From: Archangium sp.
GTDB taxonomy: Bacteria > Myxococcota > Myxococcia > Myxococcales > Myxococcaceae
Direction: 5' to 3'
DNA: 64,000 nucleotides
NCBI GenBank assembly: GCA_030695565.1
Contig: JAUYRZ010000028.1
Location: 1 to 64,000, forward strand
This document shows positions 36,321-45,240 of this stretch, piece after piece (position 1 is the first letter of the stretch; each line of letters starts with the position of its first letter). The position numbers and the translations under genes are program-made. The notes under the pieces were generated by a model. That model searched no databases, was not told where the DNA came from, and saw only the letters and a list, made by a program, of their open reading frames with translations.

Positions 36321-36710
36321 ATGACCGCCGAGATCTCGCAGCTGCAGCAGGAAGTCGCCGAACTCTGGAACCGGTACCGCAAGGAGCAGCCGCGCTTCGT
36401 CGATGACGAGAGCCGCAGCAGGCTGGCGGAACAGAACCGCACGCTGGAGGCGAAGCGCCGTGGTTTGTCTGAACGCAGCGCGGTGTTGCGCACGCAGCTC
36501 GAGCGGCAACGTCAGCAGGCCTCTCAGCTCGCGCCGGTGGTGCGGGTGGCGGGTGGGGTGCTGGGTGGGCTGCTCACCGCGGCGGCGCTCTCCACCATGC
36601 TTGCGCAGCTGGCTGAGTTCTCCACGGAGCTCAGCCGGGGGCAGGGGCTGGTGGTGCTCAGCTGCGCGTTGCTGCTGGTGGCCATCTGCGTGTCGCGCGC
36701 CGAGCAGTGA
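36321..36710 (+). CDS. Coiled-coil membrane protein
   Basis: A 129-residue protein with the same plan as its upstream neighbour: an N-terminal coiled coil (about 1-70, QLQQEVAELWNRYRKEQ) and two C-terminal hydrophobic helices. ATG 36321 has GAGGAG ten bases upstream, a good ribosome site. No family was recognised. The pair could form a hetero-oligomeric envelope structure (inference). Confidence 0.6.
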   Translation: MTAEISQLQQEVAELWNRYRKEQPRFVDDESRSRLAEQNRTLEAKRRGLSERSAVLRTQLERQRQQASQLAPVVRVAGGVLGGLLTAAALSTMLAQLAEFSTELSRGQGLVVLSCALLLVAICVSRAEQ

Positions 36711-36745
36711 CTGAAAGAACCTCTCCCATCGAGCGGCGGAACGGA

Positions 36746-37042
36746 TCAGCTGCTCGCCAGCAACCGCGCCCGCAGCTGCTCATCGCGCTTCAGGCCGCGT
36801 TCTTTCGCCTTCCGCTTCTCTTCGTCGCGATCGCGCGGAGGGCCGTGCACCTCGAGTGAATCGAACAACTCCGTGGTGGCCTTGATCACCTTCTCCACCG
36901 CCCGCTCGAACGCCTTCTCATTGACCTTCGACGGCTTCTGCACGCCCGAGAGCTTGCGAACGAACTGAATGGCCGACGCGCGGATCTCCTCGGGCGTGGC
37001 GGGCGGGTCGAAGTGATGAAGGGTGCGGATGTTGCGGCACAT
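36746..37042 (-). CDS. DUF2277 family protein
   Basis: A 98-residue cytoplasmic protein of the DUF2277 family. The start MCRNIRTLHHFDPPAT and the FVRKLSGVQKPSK segment are diagnostic. The C-terminus is rich in Arg, Lys and Glu. Function is unknown. ATG 37042 was chosen because family members begin with MCRNI; the frame is open 20 codons further. It is divergent from the propeller lipoprotein gene with 140 bp between, in which I see no clear promoter. Confidence 0.88.
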   Translation of the reverse strand: MCRNIRTLHHFDPPATPEEIRASAIQFVRKLSGVQKPSKVNEKAFERAVEKVIKATTELFDSLEVHGPPRDRDEEKRKAKERGLKRDEQLRARLLASS

Positions 37043-37182
37043 GGTGAAGCCTCCAGAAAAGTGTGGTTCCAGCATGACGTCTGTATCGGGGCACGTCATC
37101 AACAGCCCTGCCCAGCGGTGGAGGCCTGCGATTTTGGGTCTCTGGTCACTGGGTTCGTGGCTTGCACAAAGCCGCGCACCCT

Positions 37183-39228
37183 ATGGAACGCCTCAGAATT
37201 CTGAGCCTGCTCGTGGTCTGCGGTCTCTCCGGCTGCCGTGAGAACCAGGTCTCCGCCACCGAAGGCGAGCTGCTCGTGCAGCCCGCGCGCGTCGACTTCG
37301 GTTCGGTCTGGCTGACCCATCGGGACACCGTGACGCTCGAGCTGCAGAACACGGCCCGAGCGGGCCTCGAGGTGACGTTCGAGCTGAGCGCCCCGTTCGA
37401 TGCGCCCGCGTCCGTTCGCATCGGTGGTGGCTCGCGTGTCGAAGTGGAGCTCGGCGTCACTGCTGACCAGCTCGGCCCGATCGAAGGCGTGTTGCTGGTC
37501 AGCGCGAATGGAACGACGCAGCGGGTGCCCTTGCGCGCGACGGCGGTGGCGCCTCCCACGTGTGAAGCGCGCGAGTGCCGAACGCTGACCTTCAATCCGC
37601 TCACCGGTGACTGCGATGAAGTCATCGCCGCCGACGGCGTGAGCTGCGGAGCGACCAACCGGTGCATCAGCGCGGGCGTGTGCGCCGCAGGTGAGTGCAT
37701 TGGCCAGGCGCGTGATTGCGACGACGCGAACGCGTGCACCTCCGATGCGTGCGAAGCCTCGACGGGTTGCGTGCATGAGACCGTCTCCTGTCCACGTTCA
37801 CTGCGCGCGTGCGAAGTGCCGGTGTGTTCGCCTGCCACGGGCTGCGGGCTCGTCCCTGCGGTCGATGGCGTCTCGTGCGGAACCAACGACTGCCTCAACG
37901 CCGAGGTGTGCATCACCGGTCAGTGTGTGACGCGGCCTTCGCCCGACGGCTCGCAGTGCAAGGCCGCCACCTCCTGCCGCGGCCCGGGTATCTGCCGGCA
38001 GCAGACGTGTGAGCTGCCGGCGCCGACGCCGCTGAGCCCTTCGTGGCGCTACACGCCGCAGCCGGGCTTGACGCTCGCGTTCCTGGGTCACGTGGATGAC
38101 TCCGGAAACCTCTACGCCACCGAGACGGGCCCCTTCGTGCGCAACGGTGGTTTCTCGGGTGCGCCCCCGGGGGAAGAAGGAGATCGGATCGTGGCCACGC
38201 CCACGTACCTCGTGTCGTTGAGCCCCACGGGCGCGGTGCGTTTCCGCGTGGAGGTGACCGCGGACTGCAGCGCCTGCACCTACGGCCTCTGGTATTCGAT
38301 CGACTCGGCGGGCCATCGCCTGTTCTTCAACGCGAGGGGCATGACGCAGGCGCGCAGCACCGATGATGGTCGCTTGCTGTGGTCGACGGTGGCCAGCGCG
38401 GGTTTGCCGGCGTACGAGCTCCGGCCCGATGGGGGAACGTCGTTCTCCACCTCCACGCCGATGTTGGTGGGGTCCGATGCGGTGGGGGTGCCGATCATCG
38501 AAGGCATCTCGGATCATCACTCGTATGTGCAGGTCTTCGATCGCGCGACGGGCGCGTTTCGCTGGCAGTTTCATCGCAAGGGTCACCTCTACGGAGCGGG
38601 TGTCGCGCCGGGCGGTGAGCTGTGGACCTCGTCGGCCAATTGCTGGGCGGTCGCTGGCGAGATGGTGCGCCTCGATGGTGCGGGGCAGCAGCAGGCCGCT
38701 TCGTTCGTACAGTGGATGCCTTCCATCTACGGAGAGGGCGTGGCGATCGGTTCGGCGAATGGAAAGCTGCAGATGCTCAACGGTGCGATGGCCTTGACGG
38801 ATCTCTCGACGATGACGGGCTCGAGCTCGTCGTCGACGCCGTTCATCACTGGGCAGCAGCTGGTGCTCTGGGATGGCAATGCCCAGGTGCTGCGATCGGT
38901 GAACCTGAGCAGCGGCGTTCGCGCGTTCGAGTACCGCGGTGTCACGGGCTCTTCGCCCGACTTCGAGTTGCTGCGTGATGGTGGCGTCGCGTGGACGGCG
39001 CAGCTCCCCGATGCGGGCTTGCTGGGCGCGGTCAATGCGCGTGGTGAAGAGGTGATGCACTGCCCGTTGTCGACGCCGGTCGACAGCTCGACCGCGATCA
39101 TCCGCGGCCGGGCGTTCATGTTCTCGCACGGCGACATCGTGGCCTACGACGTGCCCGGCCTCGACGTGGAGCCGAGCGGTTGGGTCTCGCGGTTGGGCTC
39201 ACTGCAGCGCGGCTTCGGCGCGCGCTGA
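37183..39228 (+). CDS. Lipoprotein with ASH-like, Cys-rich and beta-propeller domains
   Basis: A 681-residue lipoprotein (lipobox VCGLSGC). Residues 30-125 are an immunoglobulin-like ASH/MSP-type domain (PARVDFGSVWLTHRDTVTLEL). Residues 125-285 are Cys-rich repeats (GVSCGATNRCISAGVCAAG), typical of myxobacterial surface proteins. Residues 300-680 look like a PQQ-type beta-propeller with YxxD/W repeats. It is probably exposed outside the cell; binding partners are unknown. ATG 37183 is placed directly before the signal peptide. Its stop is 6 bp from the convergent livH stop. Confidence 0.75.
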   Translation: MERLRILSLLVVCGLSGCRENQVSATEGELLVQPARVDFGSVWLTHRDTVTLELQNTARAGLEVTFELSAPFDAPASVRIGGGSRVEVELGVTADQLGPIEGVLLVSANGTTQRVPLRATAVAPPTCEARECRTLTFNPLTGDCDEVIAADGVSCGATNRCISAGVCAAGECIGQARDCDDANACTSDACEASTGCVHETVSCPRSLRACEVPVCSPATGCGLVPAVDGVSCGTNDCLNAEVCITGQCVTRPSPDGSQCKAATSCRGPGICRQQTCELPAPTPLSPSWRYTPQPGLTLAFLGHVDDSGNLYATETGPFVRNGGFSGAPPGEEGDRIVATPTYLVSLSPTGAVRFRVEVTADCSACTYGLWYSIDSAGHRLFFNARGMTQARSTDDGRLLWSTVASAGLPAYELRPDGGTSFSTSTPMLVGSDAVGVPIIEGISDHHSYVQVFDRATGAFRWQFHRKGHLYGAGVAPGGELWTSSANCWAVAGEMVRLDGAGQQQAASFVQWMPSIYGEGVAIGSANGKLQMLNGAMALTDLSTMTGSSSSSTPFITGQQLVLWDGNAQVLRSVNLSSGVRAFEYRGVTGSSPDFELLRDGGVAWTAQLPDAGLLGAVNARGEEVMHCPLSTPVDSSTAIIRGRAFMFSHGDIVAYDVPGLDVEPSGWVSRLGSLQRGFGAR

Positions 39229-39233
39229 GGGCT

Positions 39234-40181
39234 TCAGACCTTCTCGGCCTGCGCGCGCCCGAACAGACCCTCGGGGCGGAACAGCAACACGACGATCAAG
39301 AACCCGAAGGCCACCGCGTCACGCCAGCTCGAGGCCGTGTAACCGACGATGAACTCTTCGCAGAGGCCGAGCAACAGCCCGCCCACCACCGCGCCGGGGA
39401 GATTGCCGATGCCGCCGATCACCGCCGCCACGAAGGCCTTGAGCCCCACCATCACGCCCATCAGCGGCTGAATCGACTTGTCCTTGATGGCGTAGAGAAT
39501 GCCGGCGCCCGCGGCGAGCGCGCTGCCCAGCATGAAGGTGCCCGCGATGATGCTGTCGACCGGAATGCCCAGCAGCCCGGCCACCTTGTGATCGTGCGAG
39601 ACCGCGCGCATCGCCTTGCCGAAGCGGGTGCGGAACACGAGGTACTGGAGCCCGGCCATCAGCGCGATGGCGATCAGAAACGAGATCACCTGCCAGTTCC
39701 AGATGATGACGTCATTGTCGCCCAGCACCAGCCACTCCGAGGGCGTGATGATGGCGGGGAAGCGTCGTGAAGCTGCGCCCGGGAGCACCGTGACGTTCGT
39801 GCCGTTCAGCATGAACGAGAGGTCGAGCTGGAAGCCGTACGAGAGCGCGAAGCTGATGCCGATCGCCGTGATGAGCGAGGTGAGCCGGGGCTTGTCGCGC
39901 AGGGGCCGGTAGGCGAAGCGTTCGATGAAGAAGCCGAACGCCGCACAGGCGCTGAGCGAAACGGCGAAGACCAACAGCACGCCGGGCAGGGTGCCCAGGT
40001 ACTCGCGCCCCATCAGGAAGGCGACCGCGTAGCCCACGTACACGCCCACCATCATCACGTCGCCGTGAGCGAAGTTGATGAGCTTGAGCACCCCGTAGAC
40101 CATCGTGTAGCCGAGCGCGACGAGGGCGTAGATGGTGCCCGCAGCCAAGCCGTTGATCAGGTGCTGAATGAACTCGTACAC
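39234..40181 (-). CDS. livH: Branched-chain amino acid ABC transporter permease LivH
   Basis: A 315-residue inner-membrane permease of the LivH family. The N-terminal block NGLAAGTIYALVALGYTMVYGVLKLINFAHGD (here in parts) is diagnostic, as are RAVSHDHKVAGLLGIPVDSII and LGLCEEFIVGYTASSWRDAV. It pairs with LivM to form the channel. It starts 7 bp after the binding-protein gene on the same strand, so the two are co-transcribed. LivM, LivG and LivF lie about 11 kb away on the other strand. Confidence 0.93.
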   Translation of the reverse strand: MYEFIQHLINGLAAGTIYALVALGYTMVYGVLKLINFAHGDVMMVGVYVGYAVAFLMGREYLGTLPGVLLVFAVSLSACAAFGFFIERFAYRPLRDKPRLTSLITAIGISFALSYGFQLDLSFMLNGTNVTVLPGAASRRFPAIITPSEWLVLGDNDVIIWNWQVISFLIAIALMAGLQYLVFRTRFGKAMRAVSHDHKVAGLLGIPVDSIIAGTFMLGSALAAGAGILYAIKDKSIQPLMGVMVGLKAFVAAVIGGIGNLPGAVVGGLLLGLCEEFIVGYTASSWRDAVAFGFLIVVLLFRPEGLFGRAQAEKV

Positions 40182-40188
40182 GGCGCGA

Positions 40189-41385
40189 TCAGGGCGAGAT
40201 GGTGTCGACGTACTTGAACTTGCCGCCCTCGACCTTGAGCACCACCGCGGGCTTCACCGGGTTGCGCTTCTCGTCGAGGGTGATGTTGCCGGCCACCCCG
40301 GGGAAGTCCTTCGTCGCCGCGATCGCGTCACGCAGCGCGGGCCCGGAAGAATCGGTGGCGCGCTTGAGGCCGTCGATCACCACGCGGGCCGAGTCGTACC
40401 CGAGCGCCGCGAGCGAGTCGGGCACGGCGCCGAACTTCGCCTGGTACCGCTTGATGAAGTCCTGCACCCGGGGCGACGGATCGTCGGCGGAGTAGTGGTT
40501 CGACACGTAGCTGCCTTCGACCGCTGCGCCGCCGAGCTCGAACAACTTCTCGCTGTCCCACCCGTCGCCGCCCATCAGGGTCACCTTGAGGCCCAGCTCC
40601 CTGGCCTGCTCGGCGATCAACGCCACGTCCTGGTAGTAGCCGGGCACGTACACGCCTTCGGGCTTGAGCTTCTTCACGTTGGTCAGCTGCGAGCGGAAGT
40701 CGGTGTCGCCCTTCGAGTACGCGACCACGCCCACGATGGTGCCGCCCATCTCGGTGAACTTCTTCTGGAACACCTCGGTCAGGCCTTCGGAGTACGCGCT
40801 CTTCTTGTCGGTGAGGATCGCGACCTTGGAGAACTTGAGGTTGTCGTGCGCATAGCGCGCCATCACGAAGCCCTGGAAGGGATCGATGAAACAGACGCGG
40901 AAGATGTAGTCGCCGACCTCGGTCACCTTGGGGTTGGTGGAGGAGGGGGAGACCATCGGCACCTTGGCCTCCTGGGCCTTGGGCGCCATGGCCAGCGAGT
41001 TCGAAGAGGCGACCTCTCCGAGAATGGCGACCACCTTGTCCTGGGTGATCAAGCGCGTGGCGGCAGAGGCGGCTTCTTCCGGCTTGCTCTGGTCGTCGTA
41101 CACGCGCACCGCGAGCTTCTTGCCCTTCACGCCGCCCGAAGCGTTCGCCTCTTCCAGCGCCAGCTCGATGCCGTTGCGCGTGGAGATGCCGAACGCCGCT
41201 TCGCTGCCCGTGAGCGACCCGACTTCACCCAGCAGGATGACGTCGCCTTCGGTGGGCTTCGCGTCAGCGACCGGTTTCGGATCAGCCGGCTTCGCATCGA
41301 CGGGCTTCGGAGTCTCGGTCGGCTTCTTCTCGCAGCCGGTGCAGATCGTCAGGGCCGCAAGGGCCGCAAGCAAGGACACGCGCAT
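40189..41385 (-). CDS. livK: Branched-chain amino acid ABC transporter substrate-binding lipoprotein
   Basis: A 398-residue binding protein of the LivJ/LivK (Peripla_BP_6) type. Lipobox TICTGC, a Lys/Pro/Thr-rich linker with PKPVDAKPADPKPVADAKP-like repeats, then the two-lobed domain (GEVGSLTGSEAAFG, GIELALEEANASGGVKG, VAILGEVASSNSLAM, MVSPSSTNPKVTEVGDYIFR). It captures leucine, isoleucine, valine or related compounds and hands them to LivH-LivM. ATG 41385 was chosen for the signal peptide; the frame is open 44 codons further. Substrate specificity may also be urea or amides. Confidence 0.9.
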   Translation of the reverse strand: MRVSLLAALAALTICTGCEKKPTETPKPVDAKPADPKPVADAKPTEGDVILLGEVGSLTGSEAAFGISTRNGIELALEEANASGGVKGKKLAVRVYDDQSKPEEAASAATRLITQDKVVAILGEVASSNSLAMAPKAQEAKVPMVSPSSTNPKVTEVGDYIFRVCFIDPFQGFVMARYAHDNLKFSKVAILTDKKSAYSEGLTEVFQKKFTEMGGTIVGVVAYSKGDTDFRSQLTNVKKLKPEGVYVPGYYQDVALIAEQARELGLKVTLMGGDGWDSEKLFELGGAAVEGSYVSNHYSADDPSPRVQDFIKRYQAKFGAVPDSLAALGYDSARVVIDGLKRATDSSGPALRDAIAATKDFPGVAGNITLDEKRNPVKPAVVLKVEGGKFKYVDTISP

Positions 41386-41431
41386 GGCGCCTTGTAGGGC
41401 TATGAAGGGCCCATTCCAAGAGGGAAGGCTC

Positions 41432-41887
41432 ATGAACGAACTTGAATTTCCGGTGCACAAGCCGGGGCGTACGTCGCTCACCGTGGTGGCCGTGTTGTTG
41501 ATGCTCCTGTGCATCACGTTTCCCGCGGCGATCTATCTGCTGTTCCGCCTGGCGAAGATGCGCGTGAAGGTGACGCCCACGGGGCTCGAGGCGCGCGGCA
41601 TCGTCACCGACGTGGTGAACTTCGACGACGTGGAACGGTTCGGCGTGCTGCACGTGCCGGTCGTCGCCGGCGGGCTGGGTGGCTACCTCGCGCGCATGAA
41701 GCTGAACCACATGAACGAGGGGCTCAACCTGGTGTTCCTGCTCAAGAACGGGAAGACCGTGAAGTTCCTCGCCAACCAGTACGAGCGGCATGACGAGCTG
41801 ATCGAGCGCGTGGCGGCTGCGGTGCGCGCGCCCCGAGAGGAGATCACCATGGGCCTGCTCACCTGGAAGTGGCCCGAGAAGAATTAA
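41432..41887 (+). CDS. Hypothetical membrane-associated protein
   Basis: A 151-residue protein. A hydrophobic segment at about 15-42 (VVAVLLMLLCITFPAAIYLLF) precedes a beta-rich cytoplasmic domain that resembles a bacterial PH-like fold (VTPTGLEARGIVTDVVNFDDVERFG). AGGGAAGG-type purine-rich sequence lies just upstream of ATG 41432 and decides the start. The stop overlaps the end of the convergent hydroxylase gene by 4 bp. Family not certain. Confidence 0.6.
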   Translation: MNELEFPVHKPGRTSLTVVAVLLMLLCITFPAAIYLLFRLAKMRVKVTPTGLEARGIVTDVVNFDDVERFGVLHVPVVAGGLGGYLARMKLNHMNEGLNLVFLLKNGKTVKFLANQYERHDELIERVAAAVRAPREEITMGLLTWKWPEKN

Positions 41888-42996
41888 CGGACGATCGCGA
41901 TCAACCCGAAGGCGAGCGGAGCGAACAGAATTCGCGCGCCTTCGATCGCCTTCGCCCACGACCTGCCTTCCACCAACGAGGGCAGCGACACCACGCTGAG
42001 CACCACCAGCGCGACCGCGGCGAGCTTCGAGGGAGCTGTCAACGCACCACCCCACAGCAGGAAGAAGAACACGCCGATCAGCACGATCACCCAATTGACC
42101 AGCGCGTAGCGCACCGTCGAGGGGCTGCCGCTCGGGTCGTACTTGCGTGAGAAGTCGCGCCGGGGTGCCTCGCCCATCCACGCCGGGCGCCAGGCGGGTG
42201 ACTTGAAGAACACCTTGAGCGCGTCGAGCCTGGTGGGCGCCAGCCGCGCGAGGCGAATCAGGTCGGCGTAGAGCTCCACCTGCGCCCAGAGCGGGTTGTA
42301 GGAGTTCAGCGGCCGCGTGGTGCCATACACGCAGGGCTCGGTCTCGGGCTCGAAGGTGCCGAACATGCGGTCGAAAAACGAGAACGTCGCTGCGTGGTTC
42401 TTGTCGAGGTAGCGCGGGTTGATCGCGTGGTGCACCCGGTGCAACGCGGGCGTGTTGAAGAAACGCTCGAAGGCCCCCAGCGGCGGCACCAGCTCGGTGT
42501 GAATCCAGAATTGGTAGAGCGTGCTCAGGCCGAGAATGACCGCGAAGTGCAGCACCGGCACGCCGAGCAAGGCGAGCGGCAGGTAGAACGGCAGGGTGGT
42601 CATCCACGTGCTGACCGATTGCCGGAGCGCGACCGCGAGGTTGTAGTCCTCCGACTGGTGGTGAACGCCGTGCGCCGCCCAGAGCAGGTTCACTTCGTGC
42701 GATAGGCGGTGCCACCAGTAGTAGGCGAACTCCACGCCGAGGATCGCCGCGACCCAGGGCAACCAGACGGTGGGGAGCGTCCACAGCCGGTGTTCGGCGA
42801 GCCAGACGTAGGCGGTCGACAGCACCACGGTGGAGACGAAGAAGCTCACCAGCTGCTGCATGATGCCGCAGCCCATGTCGGCCATCGCGTCGCCGGGGCG
42901 GTACACCACGCGGCCCTGCTTCTTCGCCACGGCGAGCTCGAGGCCGATGCCGAGGAAGAAGAAGGGAATCGCCAGCGCGATGAGGTTGGGGCCCAC
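41884..42996 (-). CDS. Sterol desaturase/fatty acid hydroxylase family protein
   Basis: A 370-residue integral membrane di-iron enzyme. The three histidine boxes are present: WWHRLSH, HGVHHQSEDYN, and HRVHHAINPRYLDKNH followed by FSFFDRMFGTF. Four to six membrane helices surround them, and the C-terminus has two more. Substrates of this group include sterols, fatty acids and carotenoids; none can be assigned here, though myxobacteria make sterols and hydroxy fatty acids. It lies 9 bp downstream of the MBL-fold gene on the same strand. Confidence 0.9.
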   Translation of the reverse strand: MGPNLIALAIPFFFLGIGLELAVAKKQGRVVYRPGDAMADMGCGIMQQLVSFFVSTVVLSTAYVWLAEHRLWTLPTVWLPWVAAILGVEFAYYWWHRLSHEVNLLWAAHGVHHQSEDYNLAVALRQSVSTWMTTLPFYLPLALLGVPVLHFAVILGLSTLYQFWIHTELVPPLGAFERFFNTPALHRVHHAINPRYLDKNHAATFSFFDRMFGTFEPETEPCVYGTTRPLNSYNPLWAQVELYADLIRLARLAPTRLDALKVFFKSPAWRPAWMGEAPRRDFSRKYDPSGSPSTVRYALVNWVIVLIGVFFFLLWGGALTAPSKLAAVALVVLSVVSLPSLVEGRSWAKAIEGARILFAPLAFGLIAIVR

Positions 42997-43005
42997 GAGG
43001 GGTTT

Positions 43006-43992
43006 CTACTCCGCGTCGGGGGGCAGGGCGATGCTCTCACCCAGATCGAGCACGCCCCATTCGAGCTTCGGGTTCGCGTCGAGGAAGAGCTGCCTGGTGG
43101 CGTCGAGGTTGAGGCCGGGCATCAGGGCCAGGCCCCGCTCCCAGGGCTGGAAGAAGTTGTCGTAGTGCGTGGGGAGCACGCGGGTGGCTTTGCTCTCGCT
43201 CAGCAGGCCGTCGATCTTCGGGCGGGTCTGCTTTTCGCCGGTGACCCCGACGATGAGGGTCTTCGCCGGCAGGCCGTCGAGCTCGCCCGGTTCGTAGGTG
43301 CTGGTGGGGTGGAACCAGACCGTCGTGCCCGCTGCGCTGAGGCGGTAGGTGAGCGTTTCGTCGAGCGCGTAGTTCCAGAACCAGAGCGCGCCGGCGGTCG
43401 GCGAGATGAGGCCGCTCATCGGTTGGGAGACCAGGATGTCGGTGTGGCGCGAACCGCGCACGTCGATGGTGAAGGCGCCGATGGTGAGTTGATCCCCGGC
43501 GTGCACCACCCGGGTCTTCTCTCTGGCCACGCCTCGGCTGAGGGCGAAGTTCACCGTGTTCTGCGAGCCGACCACGAGGGCGCCGGTGCGCGCGGCGATC
43601 ACCGCGGCGTCGAGCAGGTGATCGTAGTGGGAGTGGTTGATCAGGATGACGTCGGCGCGCGGGCAGACCTTTTCGCCAAGCGCGAGGTCGGGGTCGATGG
43701 GGCCGGTGATCAATGCGGTGGGATCAGGTCTCGTCGGCGTGGGATCCATCAGGACGGTGGTGGTGCCGTCGGTCAGCTCGAAGCCGCTGATGCCGAGCGA
43801 CCTCAGCTCGAGTCCGTCGGTGCGGGGCTGCCGCCAGGTCTGCGGCGGCTGGTGCTGCTCGGGGACCTTCCACGGCACGTGCCGGGTGAAGAGGTACCAG
43901 GCGATGACCAGCAGTGCGGGGAGCAGCACCGGCAGGGAGAGCAGGATCTTCGAGCGACGGGAGAGGGCCACGGCGAGGTCGACTCTAGTCAC
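43006..43992 (-). CDS. MBL-fold metal-dependent hydrolase
   Basis: A 328-residue protein with an N-terminal membrane anchor (about 15-35) and a metallo-beta-lactamase-fold domain like that of UlaG and N-acyl phosphatidylethanolamine phospholipase D. The metal motif is NHSHYDHLLD with further His in SRHTDI and LPTHYDNFF. It probably acts on a phosphodiester or ester at the membrane. Its coupling with the hydroxylase gene downstream (9 bp) suggests a lipid-related role (inference). Confidence 0.8.
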   Translation of the reverse strand: MTRVDLAVALSRRSKILLSLPVLLPALLVIAWYLFTRHVPWKVPEQHQPPQTWRQPRTDGLELRSLGISGFELTDGTTTVLMDPTPTRPDPTALITGPIDPDLALGEKVCPRADVILINHSHYDHLLDAAVIAARTGALVVGSQNTVNFALSRGVAREKTRVVHAGDQLTIGAFTIDVRGSRHTDILVSQPMSGLISPTAGALWFWNYALDETLTYRLSAAGTTVWFHPTSTYEPGELDGLPAKTLIVGVTGEKQTRPKIDGLLSESKATRVLPTHYDNFFQPWERGLALMPGLNLDATRQLFLDANPKLEWGVLDLGESIALPPDAE

Positions 43993-44080
43993 GGCCTCGA
44001 GGGGCGTGGGCCATTCGGTGTCGTACGGTTTTGCCCGTCAACGGCTGGCCTCTCGACTTCGGGCTCCCGTACACCCCGGT

Positions 44081-45016
44081 TCATGGCTTCGTGATGGTCA
44101 GGTGCTTCTTCACGGCGTCGCTCCAGTCGGGGCGGCTCAGCGAGCGACTGGTCACGATGATATTCGTCCAGCCGGCGGCGGCGAGTCGACTGCGTTGCTG
44201 TGCGTCGCGTTCGAAGCGCTCCCGGTGGTGATGGTAGTGGTAGCTGTCGAAGTGCAGCGCCACCAAGGCGTCGAGCCACGCGAAGTCGACCTTCATGATG
44301 TAGCGCCCGTTCACGTAGACCGAGTGGCCCGCGGTCGGTGGCGGCAGACCGCGCTTGACGATCTCCTGGCTCAGTTCGACCTCCTTCGACGAATCGAGCG
44401 GGCTCATCCGCGACGCCAGCAGTTCCTCAAGCAGCCCCACACGTGGTCTTCGGTGGCCCAGCGTCGCCAGGTACTGCGTGAGTTCTTCGGGCAGCATCGG
44501 CTTCGACCTGCGCGCTGAGTCCAACGCGATCTCGAGCCGCTCGGGCTTCAAGAAACTGGCGAGATCCACCAACGTTCGCGGAAGCGACGTGATGATCAAA
44601 CCCTGCACCCTTTCAGTGGGCACTTTCTCATCCCGCGTGCGGTGAAAACGAATGCCCGGTGCGACGCGCTGACCTGCCGCAGTCACGTCGATGATCGACG
44701 GTCTGACTTTCGTGAATCCATCGAGCTTGTGCAGAAAGGCGGCCGTTCCGTGCGAGAGCGCGCTTCCTTCGCCAGCGAGCAGCAGACCGCCCATCGCGTG
44801 TTGTGACCACGTGATGGTCGTTCCACGAAGGCGGTACACGCCCCTCAGAAACGGCTCCCACTCCCCGCTCGCCAACCGGCAGAGAACGCCCTTCCTGCTC
44901 AGCTCACGCGCAAGCGCCTGCGTGCGCGACACCAACCCGAACTGCTCCCGAGCCAACACACCCAAATTGTCCACGCCACCCACCCCCAACGCGTTCATAG
45001 CGAGGGGAGCTGACAT
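44081..45016 (-). CDS. AbiEi-like antitoxin domain fused to DUF559/VSR-fold domain
   Basis: A 311-residue protein. The N-terminal third has the AbiEi winged-helix pattern ([23 protein letters not shown]), and the middle matches the common AbiEi-type core ([26 protein letters not shown]). The last 100 residues resemble the DUF559/VSR-like nuclease fold ([34 protein letters not shown]). Where most relatives have VxVEVDG, this one has VALHFDS, so nuclease activity may be lost. No AbiEii toxin gene is adjacent. ATG 45016 chosen; ATG 44998 is also possible. Confidence 0.75.
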   Translation of the reverse strand: MSAPLAMNALGVGGVDNLGVLAREQFGLVSRTQALARELSRKGVLCRLASGEWEPFLRGVYRLRGTTITWSQHAMGGLLLAGEGSALSHGTAAFLHKLDGFTKVRPSIIDVTAAGQRVAPGIRFHRTRDEKVPTERVQGLIITSLPRTLVDLASFLKPERLEIALDSARRSKPMLPEELTQYLATLGHRRPRVGLLEELLASRMSPLDSSKEVELSQEIVKRGLPPPTAGHSVYVNGRYIMKVDFAWLDALVALHFDSYHYHHHRERFERDAQQRSRLAAAGWTNIIVTSRSLSRPDWSDAVKKHLTITKP

Positions 45017-45027
45017 GTGTGGCGCAG

Positions 45028-45045
45028 GTGCCCTCCCCAGGGCAC
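45028..45045. promoter_or_regulatory. Stem-loop in the leader before purL
   Basis: GTGCCCT, a CCCC loop, and AGGGCAC form a perfect 7-bp hairpin. It lies near the divergent AbiEi-like start and 196 bp before the chosen purL start. It might be part of an untranslated leader or a regulator site. No T-run follows. The rest of the 224-bp gap (45017-45240) holds no other gene I can support, though purL could start at ATG 45181. Confidence 0.35.
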
Positions 45046-45240
45046 CCAACTCACACGAGTCGTCACGACGCTGACCGAGTGCAGCGAAAGCCCGAAGCAG
45101 AGAGGCCAGTCAGGGTCGAGCACTGCACCAGGCCCCACCCAAACCACCACTCCATTCAGGCAAGTCCATCGCCAATACCGATGAGAGCCATCACGTCACA
45201 TCAGCTATCCCGATGGCCACCGATCCGGCACATTGACGCC

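Noticed and set aside
45019-45240. 74 extra codons at the front of purL
   Set aside because: They are Arg/His/Ser-rich and match nothing expected at a PurL N-terminus; ATG 45241 (or possibly 45181) is better.
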